A stretch of 64,000 bases of DNA, taken from assembly GCA_964498075.1 (NCBI GenBank), contig CAZCGA010000002.1, forward strand, positions 1 to 64,000, given 5' to 3'. The DNA is from CAZCGA01 sp964498075 (GTDB taxonomy: Bacteria; Desulfobacterota; Binatia; HRBIN30). Numbering within the stretch: the first letter of the stretch is position 1; each line of letters starts with the position of its first letter. A model generated the notes under the pieces. It was not told where the DNA came from. It ran no database searches and saw only the letters and a list, made by a program, of their open reading frames with translations. Made by a program: the position numbers and the translations under genes. Shown in pieces: positions 17,440 to 27,012 of the stretch.

Positions 17440-18888
17440 TCATATGTAGCCGAGGTCTTCGAGGCGCCGGCGCACTTCTTCCTCGTCCTCGGCGCTGTAC
17501 GTGCGGCTCCCGTCGATGACGGTGCCGAGCATGTCGGAAGGGATCGGCAGGCCGAAGTGCTGGAGAATCGTCGGCGCCACGTCCATCAGTTGCAGCCCTG
17601 CGAGCCGCAGGCCGCCGCCGTCGTGCCCACCGTCGCGCATGATGAAGATTCCGTTCCAGTCGTGGTTGGCGCCGTCCGGACCGGTGTCGTTCTCGAACGA
17701 GTGAATGCTCTTCAGGCCGACGCTGCCCACGGAGCGCCAGTTGAGGTCTCCGAAGTAGACGATGAGATCCGGCGGCACGCCGTTGGTCTCGCAGTACAGC
17801 TCCTCCGGGCGATAGGCACGCGAGCCGATGTTACGCCCCTGCGGGTCGGTGATGGCTTCGATGGCAGCAATCAGCTCGTCGCGCACCCTTTCGTAGTCGT
17901 CCGGCTCGATGACGCCCTGCGGCTCGCGCCCCTTCACGTTCAGGAACAACCGGCCGTAGTAGCCGCCGTCGCCCCAGGCACGCGTCGCGCTCCAATCGAT
18001 CAGCTTGGGACTGATGGCCGTCACGCTGTCCGGGTACGACCGTAGCTTCAGATAGCCTTTCTGGATGAGCCACTCGTTCAAGCAGATGCCGCCGTCCATC
18101 TTCTTGGCGCCGTGATCGGAGACCACCATGACCAGCGCGTCGGGATCGATCCGTGCGAGCAGCGCGCCGACCTCCCCGTCGACGTAGCGGTAGTAGTCGC
18201 GGATGGCGTTTTCGAACTCGTTGCCCGGCTCGTACTTGGGATGCTCGGGGTCGAAGTGCTGCCAGAAGCCGTGATGGATGCGATCGGTGCCCATCTCGAC
18301 CATCATGAAGAACTCCCAAGGTTTCGTTTGCAGGAGGTGCCTCGCCACCGTGAAGTGCTTGCGCGTCTTCTCGTAGATCCGCTGCAACAGACCGTGCTTG
18401 TCCGGCGTCCGGAAGTTGTCCACGTCGAAGACGTAGCCGTCGGCAACCTGCTCGATCTCGGCTTTCAGGTCCGGCGGATAGGTGTAGGCACTGTCGCGTG
18501 ACGGCGTCAGGAAGCAGGTGACCACGTGACCGTTGACCGGGCGCGGCGGATAGGTCTGCGGTACTCCGAGCAGCACGATCTGCTTGCCGGCGCGCGACAG
18601 AATGTCCCACACGAGATCGTGCTTGATGAAGGTCGAGTTGGCAAAGGCGTAGTCGTCGTAGGTATGGGCGCGGCGGTTGCGGAAGCCGTACAGGCCGAGT
18701 TGCCCCGGATCCTTGCTCGACATCATCGATGACCAGGCCGGCACGGTGATGGGCGGATGACAGCTGCGCAGCTCGCCCCACAGGCCGCGTTGCATCAGGC
18801 TATCGAGATGCGGCAGCTCGGTGCGCCACAGATCGAACACCAAACGCGGCGGGGCACAGTCGAGTCCGATGACAGCAACTTTCTGCAT
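17440..18888 (-). CDS. Type I phosphodiesterase / alkaline-phosphatase-superfamily protein (pair A)
   Basis: This 482-residue protein has the nucleotide pyrophosphatase/phosphodiesterase fold: VIGLDCAPP (metal-binding Asp10), the nucleophile Thr48 in PPITVPAWSSM, FFMMVEMGTDRIHHGFW and VVSDHGAKK metal ligands. No clear signal peptide is visible. The C-terminal tail EVRRRLEDLGYI matches the tail of the second phosphodiesterase at 55343-57013. ATG at 18886-18888 is the sensible start; the longer ORF is a shadow of the preceding gene. It follows a sulfatase-like gene by 22 bases. The pair probably adds or removes a phosphate-linked group on the glycan or lipid carrier. Confidence 0.85.
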   Translation of the reverse strand: MQKVAVIGLDCAPPRLVFDLWRTELPHLDSLMQRGLWGELRSCHPPITVPAWSSMMSSKDPGQLGLYGFRNRRAHTYDDYAFANSTFIKHDLVWDILSRAGKQIVLLGVPQTYPPRPVNGHVVTCFLTPSRDSAYTYPPDLKAEIEQVADGYVFDVDNFRTPDKHGLLQRIYEKTRKHFTVARHLLQTKPWEFFMMVEMGTDRIHHGFWQHFDPEHPKYEPGNEFENAIRDYYRYVDGEVGALLARIDPDALVMVVSDHGAKKMDGGICLNEWLIQKGYLKLRSYPDSVTAISPKLIDWSATRAWGDGGYYGRLFLNVKGREPQGVIEPDDYERVRDELIAAIEAITDPQGRNIGSRAYRPEELYCETNGVPPDLIVYFGDLNWRSVGSVGLKSIHSFENDTGPDGANHDWNGIFIMRDGGHDGGGLRLAGLQLMDVAPTILQHFGLPIPSDMLGTVIDGSRTYSAEDEEEVRRRLEDLGYI

Positions 18889-18910
18889 GCGGGCGTGCAC
18901 CGATACCGTC

Positions 18911-20287
18911 TCAATCAATGTTGCCGAGTCCTTGCAGTTGCCGCTGCAGGCGATCGTCAAGCGCGGGTCCGTCTTCTTCCAACTCGAACTTCTCCACCGC
19001 CGCCAACCAGTCGAACAGCTGGTGGCGCATGGTGTCGGCACGCGTGGCGTCGCGTTCGATCAGATTGTGCTCCTCCGCGGGATCCGCCACGAGATCGTAC
19101 AGCTCGTTCGCCTCGTCTGAGTGCCAGATGAACTTCTCCCGCTTGGTGCGGACCACCTTCTGGCGCACATCGAAGGGGCGCGTATCGAAGTTCGGGAACC
19201 GTTGCTCCAGCGCGCTCAGGTTCGGGCGGAAACGTTCGGCAATGGCGAATGCGGGACCGGCAGTGGCACGCCCGTCTTCCAGCAGCGCGCGACCCTGCAC
19301 GCGTCCGGTGTCTTCCGGCACGCCTACGATGCTCAGGACCGTCGGCACGATGTCGGTAGTCTGCGCCAGCTCGTCGACGACGAAGCCCTGCGGCACGCAC
19401 GGCGGGCAGCGCAGCAGGAGGGGCACGCGCAACACGGTATCCGACAGGCCGAGCCGGTGCCCCAGCAAGCCGCCTTCGCCCAGACTCCGTCCGTGATCCG
19501 CGGTGACGATGAGCACAGTCCGGTCCCAGACACCACGCGCGCGCAGGGTCTCCGCGATCTCGCGGAGGCGATGATCCAGGTAACGCAGCTCGCCATCGTA
19601 CAGCGCCGAGAGAATCGGGAAATCTTCTGCGTCCATTTCAGGCTGGCCGGCGACATACTGGTTGCTGTCCTGGTTTACGGCGCGGACGCGCGCCGCGGTC
19701 ACGCCGCGTGGTAAGAACATGCGATCGTATGGCGGCGGCGGCTCGAAGCGCGGATGCACCTCGTTGTAGTGCACGAAGGCGAAGAATGGCTGCTCACCGA
19801 CCGCCAGCCACTTGCCCAACGCATGGTTCGTACGCCGCGCGCCAGCATCCTTGCGCCGCAGCAGCGTGTCGCTGGCCTTGCGACTGTAGAACACGGCACG
19901 GGCGGCAACCCGATTGTGGTAGCGCTGGGTGAAGAAGGTGTCGAAACCGCGACCGAAGCCGGTTTCCGGGCTGACCCACGGGTTGGTGCAAAACGCGGCG
20001 GTGCGATACCCCGCCGCCTTCAAGTACTCGGGCAGCAGCTTGTGCCGCGCGGAGAGGAAGCGGTTCTCGTCGGTGGCGCCGTGGGTGACGGAGTGCACCC
20101 CGGTGAACAACGCCGCATGCGACGGCAGTGTCCACGGCGCGGTCGCGATCATATGCGGGAAGCGGACCCCGTCACGTGCCACCTGGTCGAGGAACGGCGT
20201 CGTCTCGCGGTCGTAGCCGTAGCAGGACAGATGGTCCGCACGGACACCGTCGAGCACGACGACGAGAACGTTCAGTGGCTCGGGCAT
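18911..20287 (-). CDS. Sulfatase-like hydrolase with Thr nucleophile (pair A)
   Basis: This 458-residue protein belongs to the sulfatase/LtaS branch: VVLDGVRADHLSCYGY metal site at residues 11-26 and VTADHGRSLGEGG later. At the position where true sulfatases have Cys or Ser converted to formylglycine (C/S-x-P-S-R), it reads TLPSHAALFTG, so Thr53 is the likely nucleophile. It is therefore more likely a phosphodiesterase or phosphotransferase than a sulfate esterase. No signal peptide is evident. The ATG at 20287 was chosen over an upstream GTG at 20299. It is immediately upstream of the phosphodiesterase gene, the same order as pair B. Confidence 0.86.
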   Translation of the reverse strand: MPEPLNVLVVVLDGVRADHLSCYGYDRETTPFLDQVARDGVRFPHMIATAPWTLPSHAALFTGVHSVTHGATDENRFLSARHKLLPEYLKAAGYRTAAFCTNPWVSPETGFGRGFDTFFTQRYHNRVAARAVFYSRKASDTLLRRKDAGARRTNHALGKWLAVGEQPFFAFVHYNEVHPRFEPPPPYDRMFLPRGVTAARVRAVNQDSNQYVAGQPEMDAEDFPILSALYDGELRYLDHRLREIAETLRARGVWDRTVLIVTADHGRSLGEGGLLGHRLGLSDTVLRVPLLLRCPPCVPQGFVVDELAQTTDIVPTVLSIVGVPEDTGRVQGRALLEDGRATAGPAFAIAERFRPNLSALEQRFPNFDTRPFDVRQKVVRTKREKFIWHSDEANELYDLVADPAEEHNLIERDATRADTMRHQLFDWLAAVEKFELEEDGPALDDRLQRQLQGLGNID

Positions 20288-20315
20288 CGTCTCCAACACC
20301 TCATGGCTCGACGCC

Positions 20316-21575
20316 CTACAGCTTGCTGAGCCACGTCCAGAACTCCTTCATATAGCGATCGGGATTGCGCGCCAGGCGTACGCGGAACGACAGCACCAGG
20401 TTGTCCCAGATCGCCGCGCCGCTCACTCCCTGATGCACCAGCCGCCGGGGAAACTTGAGGCGCAGGTTCCAGGCCGCCGGCGCGCCGCGGTACACCCAGT
20501 CGCGTTCGCGGGTGAAGTCGATGACCCAGTCGCCGCCGTGCGGGCCGTCGACCACCCACCAGGTGACGATGTTGATGCGCTTGGCGATGGACGGATCGGC
20601 GGCGAGCAGGCCGGTGAAGAAGTCGCGGAAGCGGTCGTACAAGTCCGGTCCCGGTTCGCCCTCGCTGGCGAAGCCCTCGGCGATCTGCCCGCGATGCTGG
20701 CGACTCAGCTCTTCGATGTGCTCGAGGCGGCGGCTCCAATCGGGTGCGGGCCGCAAGCGCTCGTGCCCGCCATCGGCGGTCCACACGTCGCCCGGGTTCA
20801 TTTGCAGGCCTTCGATCTCCGGTGCCTTCACGTGCAACAAATCGACGGCGTCCTGCGGCGTGTTCACGTAGTGGGCCGTGTTCATGAAGAGCTGGTCGGG
20901 TGCGAGCAGCGCGAAGTTTCCGGCGGCCGGGACGGCGCGCTTGGTGCGCAGCAGCTTCGCCCAACTGACGAACTCTTCGAGGTGGGAGGCCTTCGATGCT
21001 TCCCAGCGCTCGATCTTCGACGCCAGTGGGAACTCGAAGCAGCCCGGATACTGACTGGCGCCGGTAAACGTCAGGAACGCCAGGTCGATCTGTTCCTCGT
21101 GTCCCAGACGGTCCAGCGTCGCATCGTCGAGATGGCAGTCGTTGACATTGAGCACGGTCGTGTGTCCGTCCTTGACCACGATGGCGCTGTCGTCCCACGG
21201 CCGATCCGGGGCAATCAGTTTCAGGCGCAGGCCGTTGCCGTTGCAGCGGAACTCTTCGCCGAAGTTGATCTCGGTGATCTGGCGGAAGCCGATGGCGGCG
21301 AGGCGGTCACGGAAGCGCTTGCGCTTGAAGTTGGCGATGATGACGTGCACGTCCTTGTCGAGCTGGCGCAGCGTCGGCGGGTCGAAGTGATCCGGGTGCT
21401 CGTGCGAGATGTACAGGTAGTCGAGCTTGGGGATGTCGCGGATCCCGAGCTGCAGCGGCGGGTAGTGCCACCACGTGCCGTGGTACGTGGGATCCGTCAG
21501 CCACGGATCCATCAAGATGCGCGTCGCGTCCGACTCCATCATCATGCAAGCGTGCCCGATGTACGTAACTTTCAT
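20316..21575 (-). CDS. MBL-fold metallo-hydrolase resembling the CMP-Neu5Ac hydroxylase catalytic domain
   Basis: This 419-residue protein has the metallo-beta-lactamase core HEHPDH (residues 58-63) after LMDPWLTDP and the rare TWWHYPP segment. That order (DPW, WWH-PP, YISHxHPDH) is what I recall of the CMAH (CMP-N-acetylneuraminate hydroxylase) MBL domain rather than UlaG or RNase Z. The Rieske [2Fe-2S] domain of vertebrate CMAH is absent. A C-terminal domain (about 250-419) lacks motifs I recognise. ATG at 21573-21575, preceded by GAGGGG, is preferred to an upstream TTG. It lies between a GT4 and the sulfatase-like gene, so it probably acts on an activated or polymerised sugar. Confidence 0.75.
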   Translation of the reverse strand: MKVTYIGHACMMMESDATRILMDPWLTDPTYHGTWWHYPPLQLGIRDIPKLDYLYISHEHPDHFDPPTLRQLDKDVHVIIANFKRKRFRDRLAAIGFRQITEINFGEEFRCNGNGLRLKLIAPDRPWDDSAIVVKDGHTTVLNVNDCHLDDATLDRLGHEEQIDLAFLTFTGASQYPGCFEFPLASKIERWEASKASHLEEFVSWAKLLRTKRAVPAAGNFALLAPDQLFMNTAHYVNTPQDAVDLLHVKAPEIEGLQMNPGDVWTADGGHERLRPAPDWSRRLEHIEELSRQHRGQIAEGFASEGEPGPDLYDRFRDFFTGLLAADPSIAKRINIVTWWVVDGPHGGDWVIDFTRERDWVYRGAPAAWNLRLKFPRRLVHQGVSGAAIWDNLVLSFRVRLARNPDRYMKEFWTWLSKL

Positions 21576-21586
21576 GTGCCCCTCAC

Positions 21587-22759
21587 TCAAACTGCGCTCG
21601 CTGCGGCCTTCGCCCAGGCGAGCCCGTGCTGCGCGGCAAGGTCGAAATAGAGCTGCTCGATCTGTCGCACCATGGCATGCGCGGAGAAGCCATCCTCGAC
21701 GATGCGCCGACCCAGGCGACCCATCTCCGCGGCACGGACCGGCTGCGCAAGCACTTCGGAAATCGCGCTGGCCAGCGCCTCCGGATCCTTCGGCGGCACG
21801 AGCAGCCCGCTGTGGCCGTGCCGGACGACCTCGCCGGTACCGCCGACACCGGTCGCCACCACCGGCTTCTGCATCGCCATGGCCTCGAGGATTGCGTTCG
21901 ACATTCCTTCATCGTGCGACGACAGGACGAAGACGTCGAACGCGGAGAGAACCTCCGGCATGTCGCTGCGCCGGCCGAGCAAGCTGAGATGGTCCTGCAA
22001 CTTCAACGTGGCCACCAGCTCCTGGAGCGTCTCGTCGAGGCTCACCTCGCCGACGATCACCCCGTGCACGGCGGGGCGCGTCTCGCGTACGCGGCCGATG
22101 GCACGGATGAACTCCTCGACACCTTTGCGCACGCGCATCCGGGTCACCACGCCGACGACGATCCGGTCTTCCGGCAGTCCCAAGCGCCCCTTGAAATGGT
22201 CCTGCGGGAACGGACGAAAAAGATCGGTGTCGACGCCGCTGGGAATCACCGCCATCTTGTCACGCGGACAGCCTTCATTCTGGTGGACGAAGTCGCGCAC
22301 GGCCTCCGCATTCACCATGACGCGATCCGCCAGCGCGTTGCCGATCTTGGCGCTGATCAGCTCGAAGCCGCGCCGCTCATGGCAGCCGCGCTTGCTGCCC
22401 AGGACCACCGGGACCCTGGCGATGCGGGCGCTCGCCGCCCCGACCAGATTGGCACGCAGCAGATAGTTGTGTACGATCTCGGCGCCCTGCCCGCGCAGGG
22501 CACGGCTCAACGCGGTGATTCTCCGAATCAGTGCGGCGCCTCTGAAGCCCGCGCGCGCCGCCGGCGCCTCGACGGGAACGTCGAGCGCACGGACGGCATC
22601 GAGCAGGACCCCTTCCCCCGTCAGGCAATACAGCACCGGATCGAAGCGCTCGCGATCGAGGAGCCGCAGCACTTGCACCAGATGAGTTTGGCTGCCGCCG
22701 ACGGCCATCGACTTGATGACGTAGGCGATGCGCAGCCGCGGTGTGGTCGGGTTCGTCAT
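21587..22759 (-). CDS. Glycosyltransferase GT4
   Basis: This 390-residue GT-B enzyme has the N-terminal MAVGGSQTHLVQVL loop, a donor-domain stretch VGVVTRMRVRKGVEEFI, SSHDEGMSNAILEAMAM carrying the EX7E glutamates, and KPVVATGVGGTGEVV. It most likely adds a sugar to the lipid-linked repeat unit. It overlaps the upstream beta-helix gene stop by four bases and ends 11 bases before the MBL start. The N-terminal halves of this and the 12266-13348 enzyme look alike (GQLTRGGAEGQL versus SMAVGGSQTHLV), suggesting related acceptors. Confidence 0.92.
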   Translation of the reverse strand: MTNPTTPRLRIAYVIKSMAVGGSQTHLVQVLRLLDRERFDPVLYCLTGEGVLLDAVRALDVPVEAPAARAGFRGAALIRRITALSRALRGQGAEIVHNYLLRANLVGAASARIARVPVVLGSKRGCHERRGFELISAKIGNALADRVMVNAEAVRDFVHQNEGCPRDKMAVIPSGVDTDLFRPFPQDHFKGRLGLPEDRIVVGVVTRMRVRKGVEEFIRAIGRVRETRPAVHGVIVGEVSLDETLQELVATLKLQDHLSLLGRRSDMPEVLSAFDVFVLSSHDEGMSNAILEAMAMQKPVVATGVGGTGEVVRHGHSGLLVPPKDPEALASAISEVLAQPVRAAEMGRLGRRIVEDGFSAHAMVRQIEQLYFDLAAQHGLAWAKAAASAV

Positions 22760-25700
22760 TGCCGGTAGTGATAGCCCAAGTCGACGGCGCCGGTGTCGGC
22801 GACGCCGTCCGTGCGGGTGGTTGTTTCCTGCAGGCCGGCGGCGGCGACATCGATGCCGCCAGCATCGACGGCGGGGCTGGACACACCCTGCCCCGCCGGC
22901 CGCTGACTCAGATGGAAATCGCCGTTCTCTGGGCGGACCAGGGCGGGATCGGTCAGAAGATCGTGCGCTCCCGGCACCAGCCCGCCGTAGGGATCGACGT
23001 TCAGGTTGTAGTCACCGACATACCCCGGCAGCGACAGCTGATTCACCTGCAGGCCCGCGAAACTGTTTCCCTGAAAGACGTTGCGCAGCACCATTGCACC
23101 CGATGACTGCGGCTTGTCATCGCTGCCGCCGATCACGAGTCCGCGATTGCGGTTCCCGAAGATCGTGTTGTTGAGCACCTGGGCACTCGGAGAGCCCACC
23201 GTGTCGCCGGCGATCATGATGCCGGTGGAGGTGTTGGCGTAGATCAAGTTGTTCACGATCGTAGCCGAGGAAGAATCCAGAATCGTCAGCCCGTCGCCGG
23301 AGTTCGAGTCCACCACCGAGCCGGTGATTCTGGCACCCGCAGTCGCGGCAACCTGCACACCATTGTCCCGGTTGTTCGCGACCGCGGCGTCCTGCAACAG
23401 CAACTGGCTCGCACCAGAAACCGCAAGGCCCTTGCTGCCATTCTCGCTGACCACGGCGCGTACGATCTGCACGGTCCCGCCGCTCTGCCGCAATCCTTCC
23501 TGCGCGTTGCGGCACAGCGTCACATCGGTCAGCGACACCGCGGTGTCCTGGGGGCGCACGCCGGGGCCCTGGTTGTTACAGACGCGCGTCCCGCTCAGCC
23601 CCAGCTGACTGGTGCCTCCGTAGGTCGAGTCCACAAAAGTCTCGATCCCGAGCCGCGTGTTTCCCTCGATGGCGCCGCCGGACATGCTCATGGAGCTGGA
23701 AATCCCCTGTAGTCCGGCGTCGGTGTTGTTCGACAGAACGACATTGGCGAACGTGGCGCTCGATCCGTTCAACACGCGCGCCCCACCGTCCTGGTTCCCG
23801 CTGATCGTCGTGTCACCCACCATCAGGATGCTTTGATCGACGAGCGCTCCGCTCTTCGTATTGCCGGTGAGCTGGCCGTTCGAAGCCGCGACGACGGAAC
23901 CATTGGTCACCCAGAGGCCATTCCCCTGGTTCGCGGACAGCGTAACCCTGTCGAGGGCCGCGGTCTTGACCGTTACGAGCTGGACGCCGCTATCGCCGTT
24001 GTCGCTCACGGTACTGTCCTGGAGGGCAAACTGATTTGCGTCGCTGACCGACAGTCCCCGTCCCTGGTTCTGTGTCACTAGCGCCCGCAGGATCTGCGTC
24101 GAGCCGCCGGTCTGCCGCAGGCCTTCCTGGGAGTTGCCGCACAGCGTCGCGTCCGTCAACGTCACGGCGGTGTCTTGCGCCCGGAGGCCCGGCCCTTGGT
24201 TGTCGCAGACGCGGGCGGCGCTCACCGTCAGCTGACTCGGGCCACTGCGCAGGGCATCGACGAACGCCTCGATTCCCAGGCGCGCATTTCCCTCGACTCG
24301 TCCGCCGGCGATGCTGACCGTGCTGGAGATCGATTGCACCCCAACGTCAGTGTTGTTCGAGACGACGATACGCGTGAGCGCACCGTTGGACCCGTTCGTC
24401 AGGCGTACACCGCCATCGGGGTTGCCGCTGATCGTGCTGTCGGTGATCGTCATGCCGCTTTGGTCGACGAGGATCCCACTCTTTGCATTGTCCGCGAATT
24501 GACTGTCGGAGACCGCAACGCTCGCATGTGCGAGCGCCCACAGACCATTGCCGGCGTTCCTGGAGACAACGGCGTGACTGATGATCGGGGCCGCGGTCGT
24601 GGCAATGTGCAGCCCGTGGTCGCCGTTGTCGGTGATCGTGCTATCGCGCAGCACAAACTGCGCGCCGCCGGTGATCGAGATGCCCTTCCCCTGATTCCCC
24701 GTCACCGTCGCCCGCAGGATCTGGGCGACACCGTTGCTCTGTCGCAGCCCGTCGTCGGCGTTGGCGCACAGCGTCACGTCGGTGAGCGCGACTGCAGTGC
24801 TCTGGGCGCGCACACCCAGCCCCTGGTTGCCGCAGACGCGTGTGCCCGTGAGCGTCAGCTGGTTGATGCCTTGGCTTACCGCGTCAACGACGCCTTCGAC
24901 CCCGACCCTCGTGCTACCTTCGACGCGGCCACCGGCGAGGTTGACGACACTCGAGATGCCTTGGACGCCGAAGTCGCGGTTGTTGAGGAGGACGACTCGC
25001 GTCAGCAGGCCGGTCGATTTCGGATTGAATCGGACGCCGCCGTCCTTGTTGCCGCTCACTACACTGTCGGTCATCGTCACCGAGCTTTGGTCGGCCAGTA
25101 CCCCGCTCTTCATGTTATCGAGGAACTGACTGCCATCCAGCGCAACGGTCGAGCCGCTCAACGCCGACAGACCTTCTTCCCCATTGGCCATGATCGTGCT
25201 GCGCACGACGTCCAATTGCCCGGCGGTGACCTGCACACCTTTGGTTCCGTTGCTCTCAATGGTACCCGCTTGTACCGTGATTTCGGCGGTGCCGTTCACG
25301 TACACGCCGCGCCGGCCGTTCTGATGGAGATGGCAGCGGAGTACGGTGACGTCGCTGGATCCGTTGCGGATCTCGATCCCGGAGTCCGCAGCCCCGGAGA
25401 CATCCAGTCCGACGAGCGTGATGTGGCTGCGGTTGGAGATGAGGAAGCCGCGGTCAAATCCCGTCGCGTCGATTTGGGTGCCCGGTCTCCCTTGGATAAT
25501 GATGCGGCGTCCGGGCTTGCCCGATCTCGCGAAGGTAAGTTGTCCCTCGTGATAGGTCGCACCTTCCAGGATGATGCAGTTGCCCGGCTGCGCCAGCTCC
25601 AATGCTTGGGCAATGGTCATCAAGGGCGTCGCAGCGGACCCGCCGTCGCGGCGGTCGACCCCGTTCGTTGGGTTGACGTACAGGGGCGCGAAGCGCAGGC

Positions 25701-26823
25701 GCAGCTGCGGCCGCGGTGGCGGCGCATCGAAGTTACGGTAGTGGTACCCCGCATCCACCCAGCCGCGGTCCGGCCGCCCATCGCTCCGCGTGGTCGACCG
25801 CGCCAATTTAAGAAGCCGCGCGAGGTCGGACCCGGTGTCGACTGCGGGACTGGTCATAGACTGGCCGGCGCTCACCTGACTGAGATGGAAATCGTCGTCG
25901 GCGTAACCGGCACCGCCCAACATGCCGTCGGGTCCTTCCAAATGGTCGTCGCCGACGAATAACGCCTTGCTAGTACGGATGTCGGTCGGGTCAACGGGCG
26001 TGCCGCGCGCAAAGCCAGCCACGTTCCCGGCGCTCACGTAGCCGGCGCGTGATACCACGTTCACTTGGATGCCGGCGACGACATTGCCCTCCACGATGTT
26101 GTTCAGCACCAGGCCCTGCTGAGAGCCGATCGTCGACCCTGCGATGAAGATGCCGCGGTTCTTATTGCCGTACACGGTGTTGTTGATCAGCCGCACGCCG
26201 AGCGACCCGAGCGAGCCGCTGACGTTGCCGGTCACCAGAATGCCCGATCCGCCGTTGTTGTAGACGAGGTTGTTGAACGCCAGCACGTTCTTGGAATCCT
26301 GTATGTAGACGCCGTTGCCGCTGTTGTTCGACACAATGTTGTTGAGAATCACCGCCTGATCCGACTGACTCTTGATGTAGATGCCGGTGGCGGCGCCGTA
26401 CACCACAAACCCATCGATGGTGACCGCCAGGTTGTGGTTGAGCTCGAAGCCGCTGGCCAATCCGGTGGCGTCGACCACAATGTTTCCGGGAGCCTCGCCG
26501 GTCTCGATGCCGCGCCGATCCGCGACGAAGCTGACGCGCGCAAACGGCGCGGGTGCGATGCGCCCCTCACGGTACGTTCCGGGCCCAACGACGACGCGGT
26601 CCTCGGCCTTGACCAGAGCCGCACCGCGCGCGATCGTGCGCACGGCCGCAATCGGAGACGAACCGTCATTGAGATCATTGCCGGTAGCGGCCCGCACATA
26701 CACCGTTGCCGCCTGCAACCCGCGGGCTCCACAGACGATGACGAGCAGCAGCGCCAGCACCATCAGGCGCCGCGCGGCCGTCCCCGCCCCCACAGAGACG
26801 CCACATTTGGGGGCACGGTCCAC
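22756..26823 (-). CDS. Giant secreted right-handed beta-helix protein with triple 209-residue repeat
   Basis: This 1355-residue protein begins with an N-terminal signal peptide (hydrophobic residues 20-38, ending GLQAAT). It is built of parallel beta-helix turns (NNIVSNNSGNGVYI and like). Three tandem units occupy residues 551-759, 760-968 and 969-1177; each starts with GL(S/W) followed by a DNxKSGxLVDQS-type strand, and the spacing is exactly 209 residues. A module ending FHLSQxxAGQ-SPAVD-DxGYHYR occurs twice, near residues 311-362 and 1303-1354. This looks like a choice-of-anchor or polysaccharide-binding/lyase fold; no catalytic residues are obvious. It starts with GTG at 26821-26823 with AAGGG upstream. 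Role is likely glycan binding, epimerisation or cleavage outside the membrane. Confidence 0.85.
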   Translation of the reverse strand: MDRAPKCGVSVGAGTAARRLMVLALLLVIVCGARGLQAATVYVRAATGNDLNDGSSPIAAVRTIARGAALVKAEDRVVVGPGTYREGRIAPAPFARVSFVADRRGIETGEAPGNIVVDATGLASGFELNHNLAVTIDGFVVYGAATGIYIKSQSDQAVILNNIVSNNSGNGVYIQDSKNVLAFNNLVYNNGGSGILVTGNVSGSLGSLGVRLINNTVYGNKNRGIFIAGSTIGSQQGLVLNNIVEGNVVAGIQVNVVSRAGYVSAGNVAGFARGTPVDPTDIRTSKALFVGDDHLEGPDGMLGGAGYADDDFHLSQVSAGQSMTSPAVDTGSDLARLLKLARSTTRSDGRPDRGWVDAGYHYRNFDAPPPRPQLRLRFAPLYVNPTNGVDRRDGGSAATPLMTIAQALELAQPGNCIILEGATYHEGQLTFARSGKPGRRIIIQGRPGTQIDATGFDRGFLISNRSHITLVGLDVSGAADSGIEIRNGSSDVTVLRCHLHQNGRRGVYVNGTAEITVQAGTIESNGTKGVQVTAGQLDVVRSTIMANGEEGLSALSGSTVALDGSQFLDNMKSGVLADQSSVTMTDSVVSGNKDGGVRFNPKSTGLLTRVVLLNNRDFGVQGISSVVNLAGGRVEGSTRVGVEGVVDAVSQGINQLTLTGTRVCGNQGLGVRAQSTAVALTDVTLCANADDGLRQSNGVAQILRATVTGNQGKGISITGGAQFVLRDSTITDNGDHGLHIATTAAPIISHAVVSRNAGNGLWALAHASVAVSDSQFADNAKSGILVDQSGMTITDSTISGNPDGGVRLTNGSNGALTRIVVSNNTDVGVQSISSTVSIAGGRVEGNARLGIEAFVDALRSGPSQLTVSAARVCDNQGPGLRAQDTAVTLTDATLCGNSQEGLRQTGGSTQILRALVTQNQGRGLSVSDANQFALQDSTVSDNGDSGVQLVTVKTAALDRVTLSANQGNGLWVTNGSVVAASNGQLTGNTKSGALVDQSILMVGDTTISGNQDGGARVLNGSSATFANVVLSNNTDAGLQGISSSMSMSGGAIEGNTRLGIETFVDSTYGGTSQLGLSGTRVCNNQGPGVRPQDTAVSLTDVTLCRNAQEGLRQSGGTVQIVRAVVSENGSKGLAVSGASQLLLQDAAVANNRDNGVQVAATAGARITGSVVDSNSGDGLTILDSSSATIVNNLIYANTSTGIMIAGDTVGSPSAQVLNNTIFGNRNRGLVIGGSDDKPQSSGAMVLRNVFQGNSFAGLQVNQLSLPGYVGDYNLNVDPYGGLVPGAHDLLTDPALVRPENGDFHLSQRPAGQGVSSPAVDAGGIDVAAAGLQETTTRTDGVADTGAVDLGYHYRQ
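23293..25173 (-). repeat. Three tandem 627-base repeats within the beta-helix gene
   Basis: The repeats lie at about 24547-25173, 23920-24546 and 23293-23919. Each encodes 209 residues, and the amino-acid period is exact across all three copies. Sequence similarity is also visible at base level, for example the CTGCGGCACA/GCACAGCGTC-type segments. They suggest segmental duplication followed by divergence. This region is at risk of misassembly. Confidence 0.75.
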
Positions 26824-26832
26824 GAAATTCCC

Positions 26833-27012
26833 TTAGAACAAGGTGTAGATGAACGGCCCCAGCGCTGAGCTCTGTGCGGTAACCATCAGGCCACCAAACA
26901 CGAGGAGAACGAACACCATGGGAATCAACCACCACAGCTTCCGTTGCCAGAGAAAAGCCATGAGTTCGCCGGCAATCCCAAAACGCTGCTGCAGGCCTTC
27001 AGTGAGCTTCAT
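26833..27012 (-). CDS. DUF5989-family small membrane protein
   Basis: This 59-residue protein has a single strong membrane helix (about residues 27-46, LWWLIPMVFVLLVFGGL) preceded by a conserved IAGELMAFLWQRK amphipathic patch and followed by a C-terminal SALGPFIYTLF. I recognise this as the DUF5989 pattern, which commonly sits beside carbamoyltransferase and SGNH genes. ATG at 27010-27012 has AAGGAG five bases upstream and overlaps the end of the SGNH gene. Function is unknown; a membrane partner for the neighbouring enzymes is likely. Confidence 0.85.
   Translation of the reverse strand: MKLTEGLQQRFGIAGELMAFLWQRKLWWLIPMVFVLLVFGGLMVTAQSSALGPFIYTLF

Noticed and set aside
22756..26823. CRISPR-like array in the repetitive beta-helix gene
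   Set aside because: The repeats are 627-base coding units with diverged sequence and no short spacers; they are protein repeats, not a CRISPR array.
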